Shown here: positions 34,864 to 43,471 of the stretch, one piece after another | Layout of the letters: each line of letters starts with the position of its first letter | Position numbering within the stretch: the stretch's first letter is position 1 | DNA from: G963667675 sp965197565 | GTDB taxonomy: Bacteria > Chloroflexota > Dehalococcoidia > Lucifugimonadales > UBA3495 | Assembly (NCBI GenBank): GCA_965197565.1 | Contig: CBDANK010000004.1 | Span: forward strand, 1,240,001-1,304,000 | Reading direction: 5' to 3' | Length of the DNA stretch: 64,000 bases | Notes under the pieces: generated by a model | What the model was told of the DNA's origin: nothing | Databases searched by the model: none | Seen by the model: the letters and a program-made list of their open reading frames with translations, nothing else | Program-made: the position numbers and the translations under genes

Positions 34864-34890
34864 ATGAAAACAAAGACGGCCGCTTTATGA
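34864..34890 (+). CDS. Micro-ORF leader of MFS gene 3 (8 codons)
   Basis: The frame encodes MKTKTAAL and its TGA overlaps the MFS ATG at 34887. GGGGATGAGAC lies upstream of the leader ATG and could act as a ribosome site. Confidence 0.45.
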   Translation: MKTKTAAL

Positions 34891-36269
34891 CATCCACCGG
34901 TCTACTGATCTTGGCCTCCGGCTTTTTGCTCATGACCGTCGCCAGCGTTCCCGAGGTCAGGCGCAGGGTACGGGGGATGTTCTACGGTTGGTTCATGGCC
35001 GGTCTCGGCGGACTGATCATGGTTCTGGGTACAGTGCCCCTCTGGAGTGCTCTGCCGGTTTGGAATCCCGTGTTGAGGAACGCCTTCGGTTGGTCGGCGG
35101 GTCAAATGTCATGGGCTTTTTCTATCACTCAGGTCGAGGGGGGATTTCTCGGTCCGGTGGAAGGGGTCTTGATCGATAAGCTTGGGTCCCGGCGCATGGT
35201 GTTCATAGGACTGACTATCGCTGGGGTCGGCTTTATATTTTTCAGCCAGATACGTGAGCTGTGGCACCTCTATGCGGCATTCGTATTGATGAGCATGGGT
35301 GGGAGCATGGGCGGCTGGCTCCCCATGATGACCGTCATGAACCACTGGTTCGTCAGGCACAGAAGCGTAGCCATGTCGCTGGTGTTGGAGGGGTTCGCTC
35401 TCGGGGGAATTGTTGTGCCGCCACTGCTGGCTTGGGCCATTGGGGGGGCCGACCCAAACATCTCAGAACGCTTTGGCTGGAGGACCTGCGCCCTCTTCGT
35501 TGGCATCTTGTGCATCGTGTCGGCTTTTCCAGTATCTCGCCTAGTACGCAACCGCCCCGAGGAAATGGGCCTAAAGCCTGACGGTGACTCGCCTGTTTCG
35601 GCCACCGCATCCCCTGTCGACCGCGGTGTTAGGCCGCTGGAAATAGAAGAGGAGGGATATACCTGGCAAGAGGCCATCAGGACCTCGACTTTCTGGTTGA
35701 TCAGCTTCGGTCATGCCTTTGGAACTATCGTTTGGGTCACGATAGCTGTCCATATGGGGTTAATGCTCGATGACCGGGGTTTCTCCCTTCAGACCATAAG
35801 CGTTGTAGTAGCCGTTTATACAGCGGTCTCCGCCATATTCATGCCTGTTGGCGGCTATCTTGGCGACAGATTTCCCATGAAGCTGGTGGCCTTCTGGTTC
35901 TCCGCCCTGCAGTCGCTGTCCGTGGTGCTTCTGTTGCTGGCCCACGACAAAGGGACACTCTTTCTCTTCGCTGTGTTGTGGGGAGCAGGATTCGGAGGGC
36001 GCACCCCGGTGACGACGGCGATGCGAGGCCTCTACTTTGGGCGTAGGGCTTTCGCCGCCATCGTCGGCATATCCATCGTGCCGATGAATCTTCTACTGTT
36101 CGTCGCACCTCCCTTCGCCGGATACATGCGGGATGCCACAGGAAACTACAATATCTCTTTCCTGATCGTCGCCGCCGTGAGCATGTTGGGCTCCTGTTTA
36201 TTCTTGCTGCTGGGCGAACCGGGCAAATTGCCGGTTCGAGGAGCGAGAAGTCCGCGGGCAGCCGGTTAG
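34887..36269 (+). CDS. MFS transporter, array copy 3
   Basis: The 460-aa protein starts MTSTGLLILASGFLLMTVAS. Its motif A loop is VLIDKLGSRRM, with the Asp kept. The central loop carries a longer acidic linker (ASPVDRGVRPLEIEEEGYTW). Helix 7 reads TFWLISFGHAFGTIVWVTIAV, more aromatic than in the other copies, and the late segment has HDKGTLFLFAVLWGAGFGGR. It lies 198 bases after copy 2, a gap that holds no gene but is long enough for its own promoter. Confidence 0.9.
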   Translation: MTSTGLLILASGFLLMTVASVPEVRRRVRGMFYGWFMAGLGGLIMVLGTVPLWSALPVWNPVLRNAFGWSAGQMSWAFSITQVEGGFLGPVEGVLIDKLGSRRMVFIGLTIAGVGFIFFSQIRELWHLYAAFVLMSMGGSMGGWLPMMTVMNHWFVRHRSVAMSLVLEGFALGGIVVPPLLAWAIGGADPNISERFGWRTCALFVGILCIVSAFPVSRLVRNRPEEMGLKPDGDSPVSATASPVDRGVRPLEIEEEGYTWQEAIRTSTFWLISFGHAFGTIVWVTIAVHMGLMLDDRGFSLQTISVVVAVYTAVSAIFMPVGGYLGDRFPMKLVAFWFSALQSLSVVLLLLAHDKGTLFLFAVLWGAGFGGRTPVTTAMRGLYFGRRAFAAIVGISIVPMNLLLFVAPPFAGYMRDATGNYNISFLIVAAVSMLGSCLFLLLGEPGKLPVRGARSPRAAG

Positions 36270-36511
36270 CCCACGTCGCTCTGTGAGATGCCGGTTGAGC
36301 ACATTTCGAGAGACAACACGCTCTTTAAGGTCGTGCTGAATTCCAGCGGTCCTTGAGGAAGCAAGTTGTCCGGTGCTTCGCTCTTAGACTGGTCCTCAAA
36401 CTCCGGCCCATCCACTTTGAAGATTGGATGCGCGGGGAAAGGGAGACTGTCGGAAATATACTCGCGGGATACAGTCGGAATTGCCGGGAACCCCTGAGAC
36501 ACAAAACTGAG

Positions 36512-36538
36512 ATGAATATGAAGGCGACCATATCATGA
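36512..36538 (+). CDS. Micro-ORF leader of MFS gene 4 (8 codons)
   Basis: The frame encodes MNMKATIS with TGA overlapping the MFS ATG at 36535. A second in-frame ATG at codon 3 could also start the leader. Confidence 0.45.
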   Translation: MNMKATIS

Positions 36539-37917
36539 CCTTCACCGGTCTGCTCATCTTGGCGTCAGGCGTTTGCTTGGTGGCCCTGGGCGGCATCCCC
36601 GAGATCAGCCGCCGGGTGCGGGAAATGTTCTACGGCTGGGTGCTGGCAGCCTTGGGCGCACTGGTCATGGCCCTGGGCATAGTGCCTCTCTTCAATGGTC
36701 TGCCGGTATGGAACCCAGTGTTGCGAAACGCTTTCGGCTGGTCGGCGGGACAAATGTCCTGGGCCTTTGCTATCGCCGAGTTTGAGGGAGGGGTTTTCGG
36801 TCCCGTGGGGGGAGTGCTGATCGACAAACTGGGCCCGCGGCGGATGTTGTTAATTGGGATGCTGACATTGGGGTTCGGTTTCGTGCTATTCAGCCAAATA
36901 CAGGAGCTATGGCAGCTGTATGCAGTATTCGTCGTTATGAGCTTGGGGGCGACCGTGGGTTCCTGGCTGCCCATGATGACGCTGATGAACCAGTGGTTCA
37001 TCAGGAATAGGACCAGGGCCATTGCGTTGGTAATGGAGGGACTGGCTCTGGGGGGAGTCATTGTGCCCATCCTGCTGGCTTGGGCCATTGGGGGCGTCGA
37101 CCCAAGCGTATCGGAACGCTATGGCTGGAGGACCAGCGCCCTCTTCATCGGCATCCTAGCAATAGTGCTGGCGTTTCCGCTATCCCGCCTAGTGCGCAAC
37201 CGGCCCTCAGACTTGGGCTTACAGCCTGACGGCGACCCGGCCCTTCCAGCCGCCGCATCCCAACTTGACGCCGGCGTGCGCGATTTGACGGCGGAAGAGG
37301 AAGGATATACTTGGCAGGAGGCCATAAGGACCGCAACTTTCTGGTTCATGAGTTTCGGGCACGGGGCCTCATCCATCGTTGCCGTCAGCATATTTGTCCA
37401 CTTGGGGCTTATGCTTGACGACCGGGGCTTTTCCCTACAGACCATAAGCCTTGTCGTAGCCGTCCACACCGGGGTCTCGGTAGTATCCACTCTCCTTGGC
37501 GGCTACCTTGGCGACAGATTGCCCCTCGGGTTGTTGGCCTTCGGTTTTTCGTCGCTGCAGTCGGTGGGCCTGTTGGTTCTGGTGTTTGCCCAAAATGTGG
37601 AGATGATCTTCCTCTTCGCAATGCTGCTGGGAACGGGGTTCGGGGCGCGTACCCCCATAGTGGTGGCTATTCGAGGCGCTTATTTCGGGCGTAAAGCCTT
37701 CGGAGCCATCACTGGCATATCCATGGTGCCGGTGAGTATTCTACTGCTCATCGCACCCGTCTTCGCCGGATATATGCGGGATGTGACAGGGAATTACAAT
37801 ATGCCTTTCCTGATTATCGCCGCTGCAAGCTTCTTTGGCTCCGTTCTGTTCTTGTTGCTGGGCGAGCCGGCCAAGCCGCCCGTTCCAGCGGCGCGGCGTC
37901 CGCTGGCGGCGAATTAA
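36535..37917 (+). CDS. MFS transporter, array copy 4
   Basis: The 460-aa protein starts MTFTGLLILASGVCLVALGG. Motif A is VLIDKLGPRRMLLIG. It is one of the more divergent copies in the N-terminal half (AIAEFEGGVFGPVGGVLIDK, with a second Gly where others have VEG) and has NQWFIRNRTRAIALVMEG in place of the usual NHWFIRRRTMAMSLAMEG. The C-terminal half has VSVVSTLLGGYLGDRLPLGLLAF. The layout is otherwise that of the array. It is separated from copy 3 by 265 bases without a recognisable gene. Confidence 0.9.
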   Translation: MTFTGLLILASGVCLVALGGIPEISRRVREMFYGWVLAALGALVMALGIVPLFNGLPVWNPVLRNAFGWSAGQMSWAFAIAEFEGGVFGPVGGVLIDKLGPRRMLLIGMLTLGFGFVLFSQIQELWQLYAVFVVMSLGATVGSWLPMMTLMNQWFIRNRTRAIALVMEGLALGGVIVPILLAWAIGGVDPSVSERYGWRTSALFIGILAIVLAFPLSRLVRNRPSDLGLQPDGDPALPAAASQLDAGVRDLTAEEEGYTWQEAIRTATFWFMSFGHGASSIVAVSIFVHLGLMLDDRGFSLQTISLVVAVHTGVSVVSTLLGGYLGDRLPLGLLAFGFSSLQSVGLLVLVFAQNVEMIFLFAMLLGTGFGARTPIVVAIRGAYFGRKAFGAITGISMVPVSILLLIAPVFAGYMRDVTGNYNMPFLIIAAASFFGSVLFLLLGEPAKPPVPAARRPLAAN

Positions 37918-38019
37918 GCCGGCGGCATCTTGAACATACTGATGTCCGGCAGCACAGGCGTTGTAGTTTAAGGGACTGTGGAGTCAAAACCTGCTGTTGT
38001 GGTTAAGGCAAGTCCGTTT

Positions 38020-38046
38020 ATGAAATTAGAGGCGAGCGCATCATGA
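38020..38046 (+). CDS. Micro-ORF leader of MFS gene 5 (8 codons)
   Basis: The frame encodes MKLEASAS and its TGA overlaps the MFS ATG at 38043. The upstream sequence GGCAAGT..GTTTATGAAATTA is shared with copy 6. Confidence 0.5.
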   Translation: MKLEASAS

Positions 38047-39425
38047 CCTTCACCGGCCTGCTTATCCTGGCCTCCGGCGTTTTCCTCTTGACTCTCGGGG
38101 GCCTCCCCGAGGTCAGCCGGCGGACACGGAAGATGTTCTACGGTTGGATGATGGCCGGTCTCGGGGCGCTGGTCCTGGCGCTGGGTGTGGTGCCTCTCTG
38201 GAATGGTTTGCCAGTATGGAGTCCTGTGGTGAGGAACACCTTCGGCTGGACTGCGGGTCAAATGTCATTGGCCTTTGCGATTGTCCAGGTCGAGGGGGGA
38301 TTTCTTGGTCCGGTGGAAGGACTCCTGGTACAAAAGTTGGGGCCCCGCCGCATGGTGTTCATAGGACTTACTATTGCAGGGGCTGGTTTTGTGTTTTTCA
38401 GCCAGATACACGAACTGTGGCACCTCTATGCAGCCTTCTTCATTATGAGCTTGGGTTCGAGCTTGGGCACCTGGCTCCCTATGATGACTGTGATGAACCA
38501 CTGGTTTATCCGGCGCAGGGCCCTAGCCATGTCGCTGGTGATGGAAGGGTTCGCCCTAGGGGGGATTATCTTCCCGTTGCTGCTGGCTTGGGCCATTGGT
38601 GGGGCGGACCCAAACGTATCGGAGAGATTTGGCTGGAGGACCAGCGCTCTCTTCATTGGTATCGCGACTATGGCGGTTGCCCTCCCTTTATCCCGGCTAG
38701 TACGCAATCGCCCCGAGGACCTGGGCTTAAAGCCTGATGGCAACTCAGCGGTTCCAGTCGCTGCCTCCCCTAGCGATGCCGTCGCTGTCTCACGGGAAGC
38801 AGAAGAAGAGGGGTACACTTGGCAGGAAGCCATCAGGACCACAGCCTTCTGGTTGATTAGCTTCGGCCACGCCACCGCATCTGTCATAATCGTTACGATA
38901 TTTGTCCATCTGGGGTTAATGCTCGATGACCGCGGTTTCTCCCTGCAGACCATAAGCACCGTGGCAGCTATCTATATTGCGGTGTCTGCTATATTCATCC
39001 TCGTTGGGGGCTACTTGGGCGACAGATTTCCCATGAGGCTGGTAGCCTTCGGGTTCTCTGCCCTGCAACCGCTTTCCCTAGTGGTCTTGGTGCTGGCCCA
39101 CAACACGGAGATGCTCTTTCTCTTCGCAGTGCTGCTGGGAATAGGGTTTGGCGGGCACACCACACCCACGGTGGCGATTCGAGGCGTCTATTTTGGCCGC
39201 AAGGCTTTCGCCACCATCACCGGCATATCCATGGTGCCGATGAATATCCTTCTGCTTATCACACCCGTCTTTGCCGGATTTATGCGGGACGCCACCGGAA
39301 ACTACGACATAGCTTTCCTGACTATCGCCGTCGTCTGCTTCTTAGGCGCCTGTTTGTTCCTGCCGTTGGGCGAACCGGCTAAACCACCCGCTGGAGCGGC
39401 CAGGAGTCCGTTGACAGCCGATTGA
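38043..39425 (+). CDS. MFS transporter, array copy 5
   Basis: The 460-aa protein starts MTFTGLLILASGVFLLTLGG. The motif A Asp is replaced by Gln (LLVQKLGPRRM), as in copy 6 only. With copy 6 it also shares VSRRTR after the first helix, RNTFGW, QMSLAFAIV-type (QISLALALT in copy 6) and nearly identical leader DNA, so these two are the most recent duplicates. The central loop is SPSDAVAVSREAEEEGYTW. The second half keeps LGLMLDDRGFSLQTIS and GGYLGDRFPMRLVAF. Confidence 0.9.
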   Translation: MTFTGLLILASGVFLLTLGGLPEVSRRTRKMFYGWMMAGLGALVLALGVVPLWNGLPVWSPVVRNTFGWTAGQMSLAFAIVQVEGGFLGPVEGLLVQKLGPRRMVFIGLTIAGAGFVFFSQIHELWHLYAAFFIMSLGSSLGTWLPMMTVMNHWFIRRRALAMSLVMEGFALGGIIFPLLLAWAIGGADPNVSERFGWRTSALFIGIATMAVALPLSRLVRNRPEDLGLKPDGNSAVPVAASPSDAVAVSREAEEEGYTWQEAIRTTAFWLISFGHATASVIIVTIFVHLGLMLDDRGFSLQTISTVAAIYIAVSAIFILVGGYLGDRFPMRLVAFGFSALQPLSLVVLVLAHNTEMLFLFAVLLGIGFGGHTTPTVAIRGVYFGRKAFATITGISMVPMNILLLITPVFAGFMRDATGNYDIAFLTIAVVCFLGACLFLPLGEPAKPPAGAARSPLTAD

Positions 39426-39493
39426 CTCAAACTATCCTAGAATATACTGGGTTCCGGCGTTACAGCCGGTCTGGCTCAAGGCAAGTTCTGTTT

Positions 39494-39520
39494 ATGAAAT
39501 TAGAGGCGCTCGCATCATGA
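39494..39520 (+). CDS. Micro-ORF leader of MFS gene 6 (8 codons)
   Basis: The frame encodes MKLEALAS and its TGA overlaps the MFS ATG at 39517. It differs from the leader of copy 5 at one residue. Confidence 0.5.
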   Translation: MKLEALAS

Positions 39521-40896
39521 CCTTCACCGGCCTGCTCATTCTGAGCTCCGGCATTTTCCTCTTGGCCCTCGGCAGCCTCCCCGAGGTCAGCCGGCGGACA
39601 CGGAGTATGTTCTACGGCTGGGTTATGGCCGGTATCGGGGCGCTGGTCATGGCCCTGGGCGAGGTGCCTCTCTTTCATGGTATGCCGATATGGGGTCCTG
39701 TGTTGCGGAACACCTTCGGCTGGAGCGCGGGTCAAATATCATTGGCCTTGGCGCTCACTCGAGCCGAGGGAGGCTTGATGGGCCCGGTGGAGGGGCTCTT
39801 GATTCAAAAGCTGGGTCCCCGTCGCATGGTGTTCATCGGGATGACCATTGCGGGGGCCGGCTTTGTATTTTTCAGCCAGGTACGGGAACTGTGGCACTTC
39901 TATATGTCATTCATCATTATCAGCGTGGGCATAGGTTTGGGCACCTGGCTCCCCATGATGACCGTGCTGAACCATTGGTTCGTCCGCCGCAGGACCATGG
40001 CTATGTCTATAGCCATGGAGGGGTTCGCTCTGGGCGGAGTCATTGTGCCCGTACTGCTGGCCTGGGCCATAGGAGGCACAGACCCAAACATCTCTGAACG
40101 CTATGGATGGAGGGCCAGCGCCCTCTTTATCGGCTTACTGATTATGGCCCTTGCTTTCCCTATATCCCGGCTAGTGCGCAATCGCCCCGAAGACCTGGGG
40201 TTGAACCCAGACGGCGACTCAACGGCCCTCCGGGCCGCACCCAACGCCAGAGCAGGTGTTACCCGCGCCGAAGCAGAAGAGGGTTATACCTGGCAAGAGG
40301 CCATCAGGACCTCAACTTTCTGGTTGATCAGCTTCGGCCACGCCACCTCATCCATCGTAATCATCACCGTATTTGTCCACCTTGGCCTAATGCTCGATGA
40401 CCGTGGATTCTCCCTTCAAATCATAAGCTCGGTAGTGGCTATCTATACAGCGATAAACGCGATATTCATTCCAGTGGGCGGCTACCTCGGCGACAGAATG
40501 TCCACCAAGCTGGTGGCCTTCTGGTTCTCCACCCTGCAGTCGCTGGCCGTGGTGGTCCTGGTGCTGGCCCGAGACACAGAAATGCTGATGATTTTCGCGG
40601 TGTTGTTGGGGGTGGGGTTTGGGGGGCGCACTGCCGTGACGACAGCGATGCGAGGTATCTACTTTGGCCGAAAGGCTTTTGCCACCATCATGGGCATATC
40701 CATGGTGCCGATGAATATTCTCCTGTTTATCGCACCCGTCTTCGCTGGATTTATGCGGGACGCCACCGGAAACTACGACGTGGCTTTCCTGACTATCGCC
40801 GCCGTCTCCTTCTTCGGCGCTTGTTTGTTCTTACCTTTGGGCGAACCGGCTAAACCACCCGCTCCAGCGTCCCGTAGTTCACGAGCAGCGGGTTAG
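39517..40896 (+). CDS. MFS transporter, array copy 6
   Basis: The 459-aa protein starts MTFTGLLILSSGIFLLALGS and is the closest relative of copy 5. Motif A carries Gln (LLIQKLGPRRM). The second motif-A-like loop is GGYLGDRMSTKLVAFWF, which resembles copies 1 and 3 here, so short exchange between copies is possible. The C-terminal tail APASRSSRAAG ends at a stop that overlaps, tail to tail, the stop of the thioredoxin-like gene on the other strand (40893-40896). Confidence 0.9.
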   Translation: MTFTGLLILSSGIFLLALGSLPEVSRRTRSMFYGWVMAGIGALVMALGEVPLFHGMPIWGPVLRNTFGWSAGQISLALALTRAEGGLMGPVEGLLIQKLGPRRMVFIGMTIAGAGFVFFSQVRELWHFYMSFIIISVGIGLGTWLPMMTVLNHWFVRRRTMAMSIAMEGFALGGVIVPVLLAWAIGGTDPNISERYGWRASALFIGLLIMALAFPISRLVRNRPEDLGLNPDGDSTALRAAPNARAGVTRAEAEEGYTWQEAIRTSTFWLISFGHATSSIVIITVFVHLGLMLDDRGFSLQIISSVVAIYTAINAIFIPVGGYLGDRMSTKLVAFWFSTLQSLAVVVLVLARDTEMLMIFAVLLGVGFGGRTAVTTAMRGIYFGRKAFATIMGISMVPMNILLFIAPVFAGFMRDATGNYDVAFLTIAAVSFFGACLFLPLGEPAKPPAPASRSSRAAG

Positions 40897-41477
40897 CTCA
40901 CGCTCTCGGCCAACAACTCCTTTAGCTCCACCACCGTCGCCTCGATCCAGGCATCGGCCCGGGCCGCCGTACGGGTTCTTCGCTCTCGGCTGAACTGCTG
41001 ATCGGTGACCTGGGGGTTGTCGACGCGGATAGTTTCCTCGATCTCGGCCATCTCCCGCTCGGCGAGAACGGGCCTTTCTATCCAGTGACATATGTATTGG
41101 TGGTCCTTGGTGTAAAACACCGCACAGGGTATGGACATCCACTGGCCCTCTTTCAAGAACTCGTTCATGATGTCGTGGTTCAAGTCCCTGGGGAATATAC
41201 TTACCTCCATGCCAGCCGCTTCAGCAATCCGAGCCAAAACCGGTAGGCCCCGGACCACGTCGCCGCACCAGTCCTCTCCCAAGACCAGCATCTTGGCCGG
41301 GCCGTTGGGGCGGCCGGTCAGCTCCTTGAAAAAGTCGGCATCCGCAGGTTCCAGCCGAAAGTTGTTATAGAACCCGTCGAACCGGTTCTTGTTTACCTTG
41401 ATCTGGCCGATGTAGTCCGGGTAGTTGAACCCTTGGCTGAACCGTTGGGGAGTTACAACGCTGGTCTCTCTTGCCAT
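40893..41477 (-). CDS. Thioredoxin-fold protein with WCGDV in place of WCxxC
   Basis: The 194-aa protein has a thioredoxin-like core: AKMLVLGEDWCGDVVRGLPVLARIAEA, then VSIFPRDLNHDIMNEFL and MSIPCAVFYTKD with the cis-Pro loop (SIPCAVF). Only the first active-site Cys is present, since WCGDV replaces WCxxC; a disulfide reductase role is therefore uncertain and a single-Cys or structural function is possible. AGGAG precedes ATG 41477; the longer frame to 41549 is unlikely. A small glutaredoxin-like gene lies upstream on the same strand, 111 bases away. Confidence 0.8.
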   Translation of the reverse strand: MARETSVVTPQRFSQGFNYPDYIGQIKVNKNRFDGFYNNFRLEPADADFFKELTGRPNGPAKMLVLGEDWCGDVVRGLPVLARIAEAAGMEVSIFPRDLNHDIMNEFLKEGQWMSIPCAVFYTKDHQYICHWIERPVLAEREMAEIEETIRVDNPQVTDQQFSRERRTRTAARADAWIEATVVELKELLAESVS

Positions 41478-41588
41478 AGTTTCGCTCCTGAATCGAATCT
41501 CTGATTCTTGGAAGCCGCCGCTGCTATGGGACTTGTTTCTGAGGGACAAGGTTTCAGAGGACGGGCATCCAGCCCGTCAGCCGATCTC

Positions 41589-41804
41589 TCAACCGGTTTT
41601 GCCACCGAAACCGATCTCAACCCGTCCGTCGGGATACACGATGATGGGAACGGTGTCGGCGTAATCCAAGGCTTCGTCCAAGGTATCCTGGCTTTGATCG
41701 ACGCGCCTCTCTTCATACTGGATTCCATCCCGGGCCCAAGCACTGCGTAAAGAGTCGCAAGCGGGGCACACGGTTAGCGTATAGACCACTGGAACATCGG
41801 ACAT
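41589..41804 (-). CDS. Small glutaredoxin-like protein
   Basis: The 71-aa protein begins MSDVPVVYTLTVCPACDSLR, with a CxxC site at residues 13-16, and contains TVPIIVYPDGRVEIGFGG, the glutaredoxin TVP cis-Pro loop and GG motif. It is short for a full glutaredoxin and resembles NrdH/mycoredoxin-like single-domain forms. It probably reduces a low-molecular thiol mixed disulfide. The upstream flank is the palindromic repeat at 41908-42044. Confidence 0.85.
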   Translation of the reverse strand: MSDVPVVYTLTVCPACDSLRSAWARDGIQYEERRVDQSQDTLDEALDYADTVPIIVYPDGRVEIGFGGKTG

Positions 41805-41907
41805 GGGAGCCTCCCGGGACCGGATAAGTCATTCTACAACTGCCGGTGACGGCTGTCACCCGGCGTCTGGCTTACGTAAGTGTTGAGACTGATGGGGTGA
41901 CTCACTT

Positions 41908-42044
41908 CCGTCGTCCCGGCGCGGAGCCGGCCCCGTACCCCGATACGGGGCCGGGACCCGGGAAAACCAAGCCGCGAAAGCCTTGAATCCGTAGCTGGCC
42001 CCTAGCGAGGACTTCCTGGACTCCGGCCTTCGCCGGAGTGACGG
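41908..42044. repeat. MITE-like palindromic repeat
   Basis: The element starts CCGTCGTCCCGG and ends CCGGAGTGACGG, near-complementary ends, with an inner palindrome CCCCGTACCCCGATACGGGG. It fills most of the 325-base gap 41805-42129, in which I see no gene. The internal CTCCGGCCTTCG word at 42021 reappears in the 16-base insertion that breaks the enoyl-CoA hydratase gene. Confidence 0.6.
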
Positions 42045-42129
42045 GTTGTTTCTAATGCGATAAGCTCTGTCCCATCATAGGGTGGGTGAGAACGCGAGGG
42101 TTGCTTCAGAAGTGAAGCCCCAAGTGTGT

Positions 42130-43260
42130 CTAATCGAGGCCGAATACCCTGGCGGCGTTGCCGCCGGCAATCTTGGCCCGTTCCTCCTCGGTACAGTCCG
42201 CCAGGATCTCCTCAAGTATCTGCCGGCTTCTTGGGAAAGTGGACTCCATATGCGGATAGTCGGAGCCCCATTGGAGGTTGTCCACCCCGATCATGTCCCG
42301 CAGCCTTATGCCCAACTCATCCTCCTGGAAACCCAAGAACACGTTGCGCCGGAAATAATCGCTAGGCAACATGTTCTCCTTGAACCTGTACCCTTGCCTT
42401 CCCGCTCCCCTTTGGTCGTAGGCATAGTCCATGCGCTCCAGGAAGAAAGGCACCCATCCGAGTTGCTGCTCCACTGCTCCCACTTGCAGTTTGGGAAACT
42501 GCTCAAAGACCCCCACTGAGATCATGTCGGCAACTGAGACCCTTACGAAGAAGTCCGAATTGGGCAAGATGGAGAACCTGCGGTCGCCGGGCCGGTCTCC
42601 GCCGCCTTCTCCGGAGCCAAACCGGTTGGTGGCTAAGTGGAGGCTGAGGGGCATCTCTAGGTCCTGAGCGGCGCCCCAGAGGAGATCGTATTCCGGCGAA
42701 TCATACCTTCTCCCTTCAGGGGGGTACACCGTAATCAAGGCTCCGACAAATCCCTGGTTTGCTCGAAGCGCCAGTTCGTCAACCGCTTGGCTCACGTCAT
42801 CAACGTTGAGCATTGCGATGCCCCTGAGGCGCTTAGGGGATGGCTGGCAAAACTCGGCTACCCAGTCGTTGTAGGCACTGAACATGGCGGTTAGAAGCTC
42901 ACCATCGGGTATCTTATAGAGCTGAAGGCCAAGGGTAGGATACACTATGCTCACGTCCACGCCGTCGAGGTCCATGTCCTTAATTTGCTCCTCAGGGACA
43001 TAGCCGCCAGGCCGGACGTTTTGAAATACATCCGCGACGGTTAGCTCTTCCGCTTGGCCGAACCGGCGGCCGGTCTGAGCGCCGGCGAATCCAAATCCGG
43101 TGCCCAGCATCTTCCGCCCGTCGCAGTACCACCAGTCGCCGTCTTCCTCCCGACGTATGCGGGGGGCACGGTCCTTAAACTTGGGATTGATCCTGTTTGT
43201 CCAGAGGTCCGGTGGTTCAAAAACGTGGTTATCCGAGGATATGACTCGGTATCCGGACAT
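42130..43260 (-). CDS. Amidohydrolase-2 (metal-dependent TIM-barrel hydrolase) family protein
   Basis: The 376-aa protein belongs to the amidohydrolase_2 family (ACMSD, 2-pyrone-4,6-dicarboxylate lactonase relatives): MSGYRVISSDNHVFEPPDLW (with the N-terminal DxH-type metal site as DNH), then PLSLHLATNRFG with a His, and GSDYPHMESTFPRSRQILEE, the C-terminal metal Asp. The C-terminus AKIAGGNAARVFGLD is also typical. These enzymes hydrolyse or decarboxylate cyclic carboxylates; the exact substrate is unknown. The following gene is a paralogue. Confidence 0.88.
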   Translation of the reverse strand: MSGYRVISSDNHVFEPPDLWTNRINPKFKDRAPRIRREEDGDWWYCDGRKMLGTGFGFAGAQTGRRFGQAEELTVADVFQNVRPGGYVPEEQIKDMDLDGVDVSIVYPTLGLQLYKIPDGELLTAMFSAYNDWVAEFCQPSPKRLRGIAMLNVDDVSQAVDELALRANQGFVGALITVYPPEGRRYDSPEYDLLWGAAQDLEMPLSLHLATNRFGSGEGGGDRPGDRRFSILPNSDFFVRVSVADMISVGVFEQFPKLQVGAVEQQLGWVPFFLERMDYAYDQRGAGRQGYRFKENMLPSDYFRRNVFLGFQEDELGIRLRDMIGVDNLQWGSDYPHMESTFPRSRQILEEILADCTEEERAKIAGGNAARVFGLD

Positions 43261-43471
43261 GTATCGCCCTCCTTCTTCCTAGCTGTAAACCTATCTGAAC
43301 CGGCCCATTTCGATAGACCCGTTCCATCGACAATTATGCCCCACCCCTGGGAGGAGTCAACTCATTATTCCTTCCGGAGAGCGGCTTAGGCACCATAACA
43401 ATACATAACAGCGGGTACCCCAGTTTAAGGGCGCCCACTGCATTCCGGTAGATTGGGGCCACTAAGCTCCT

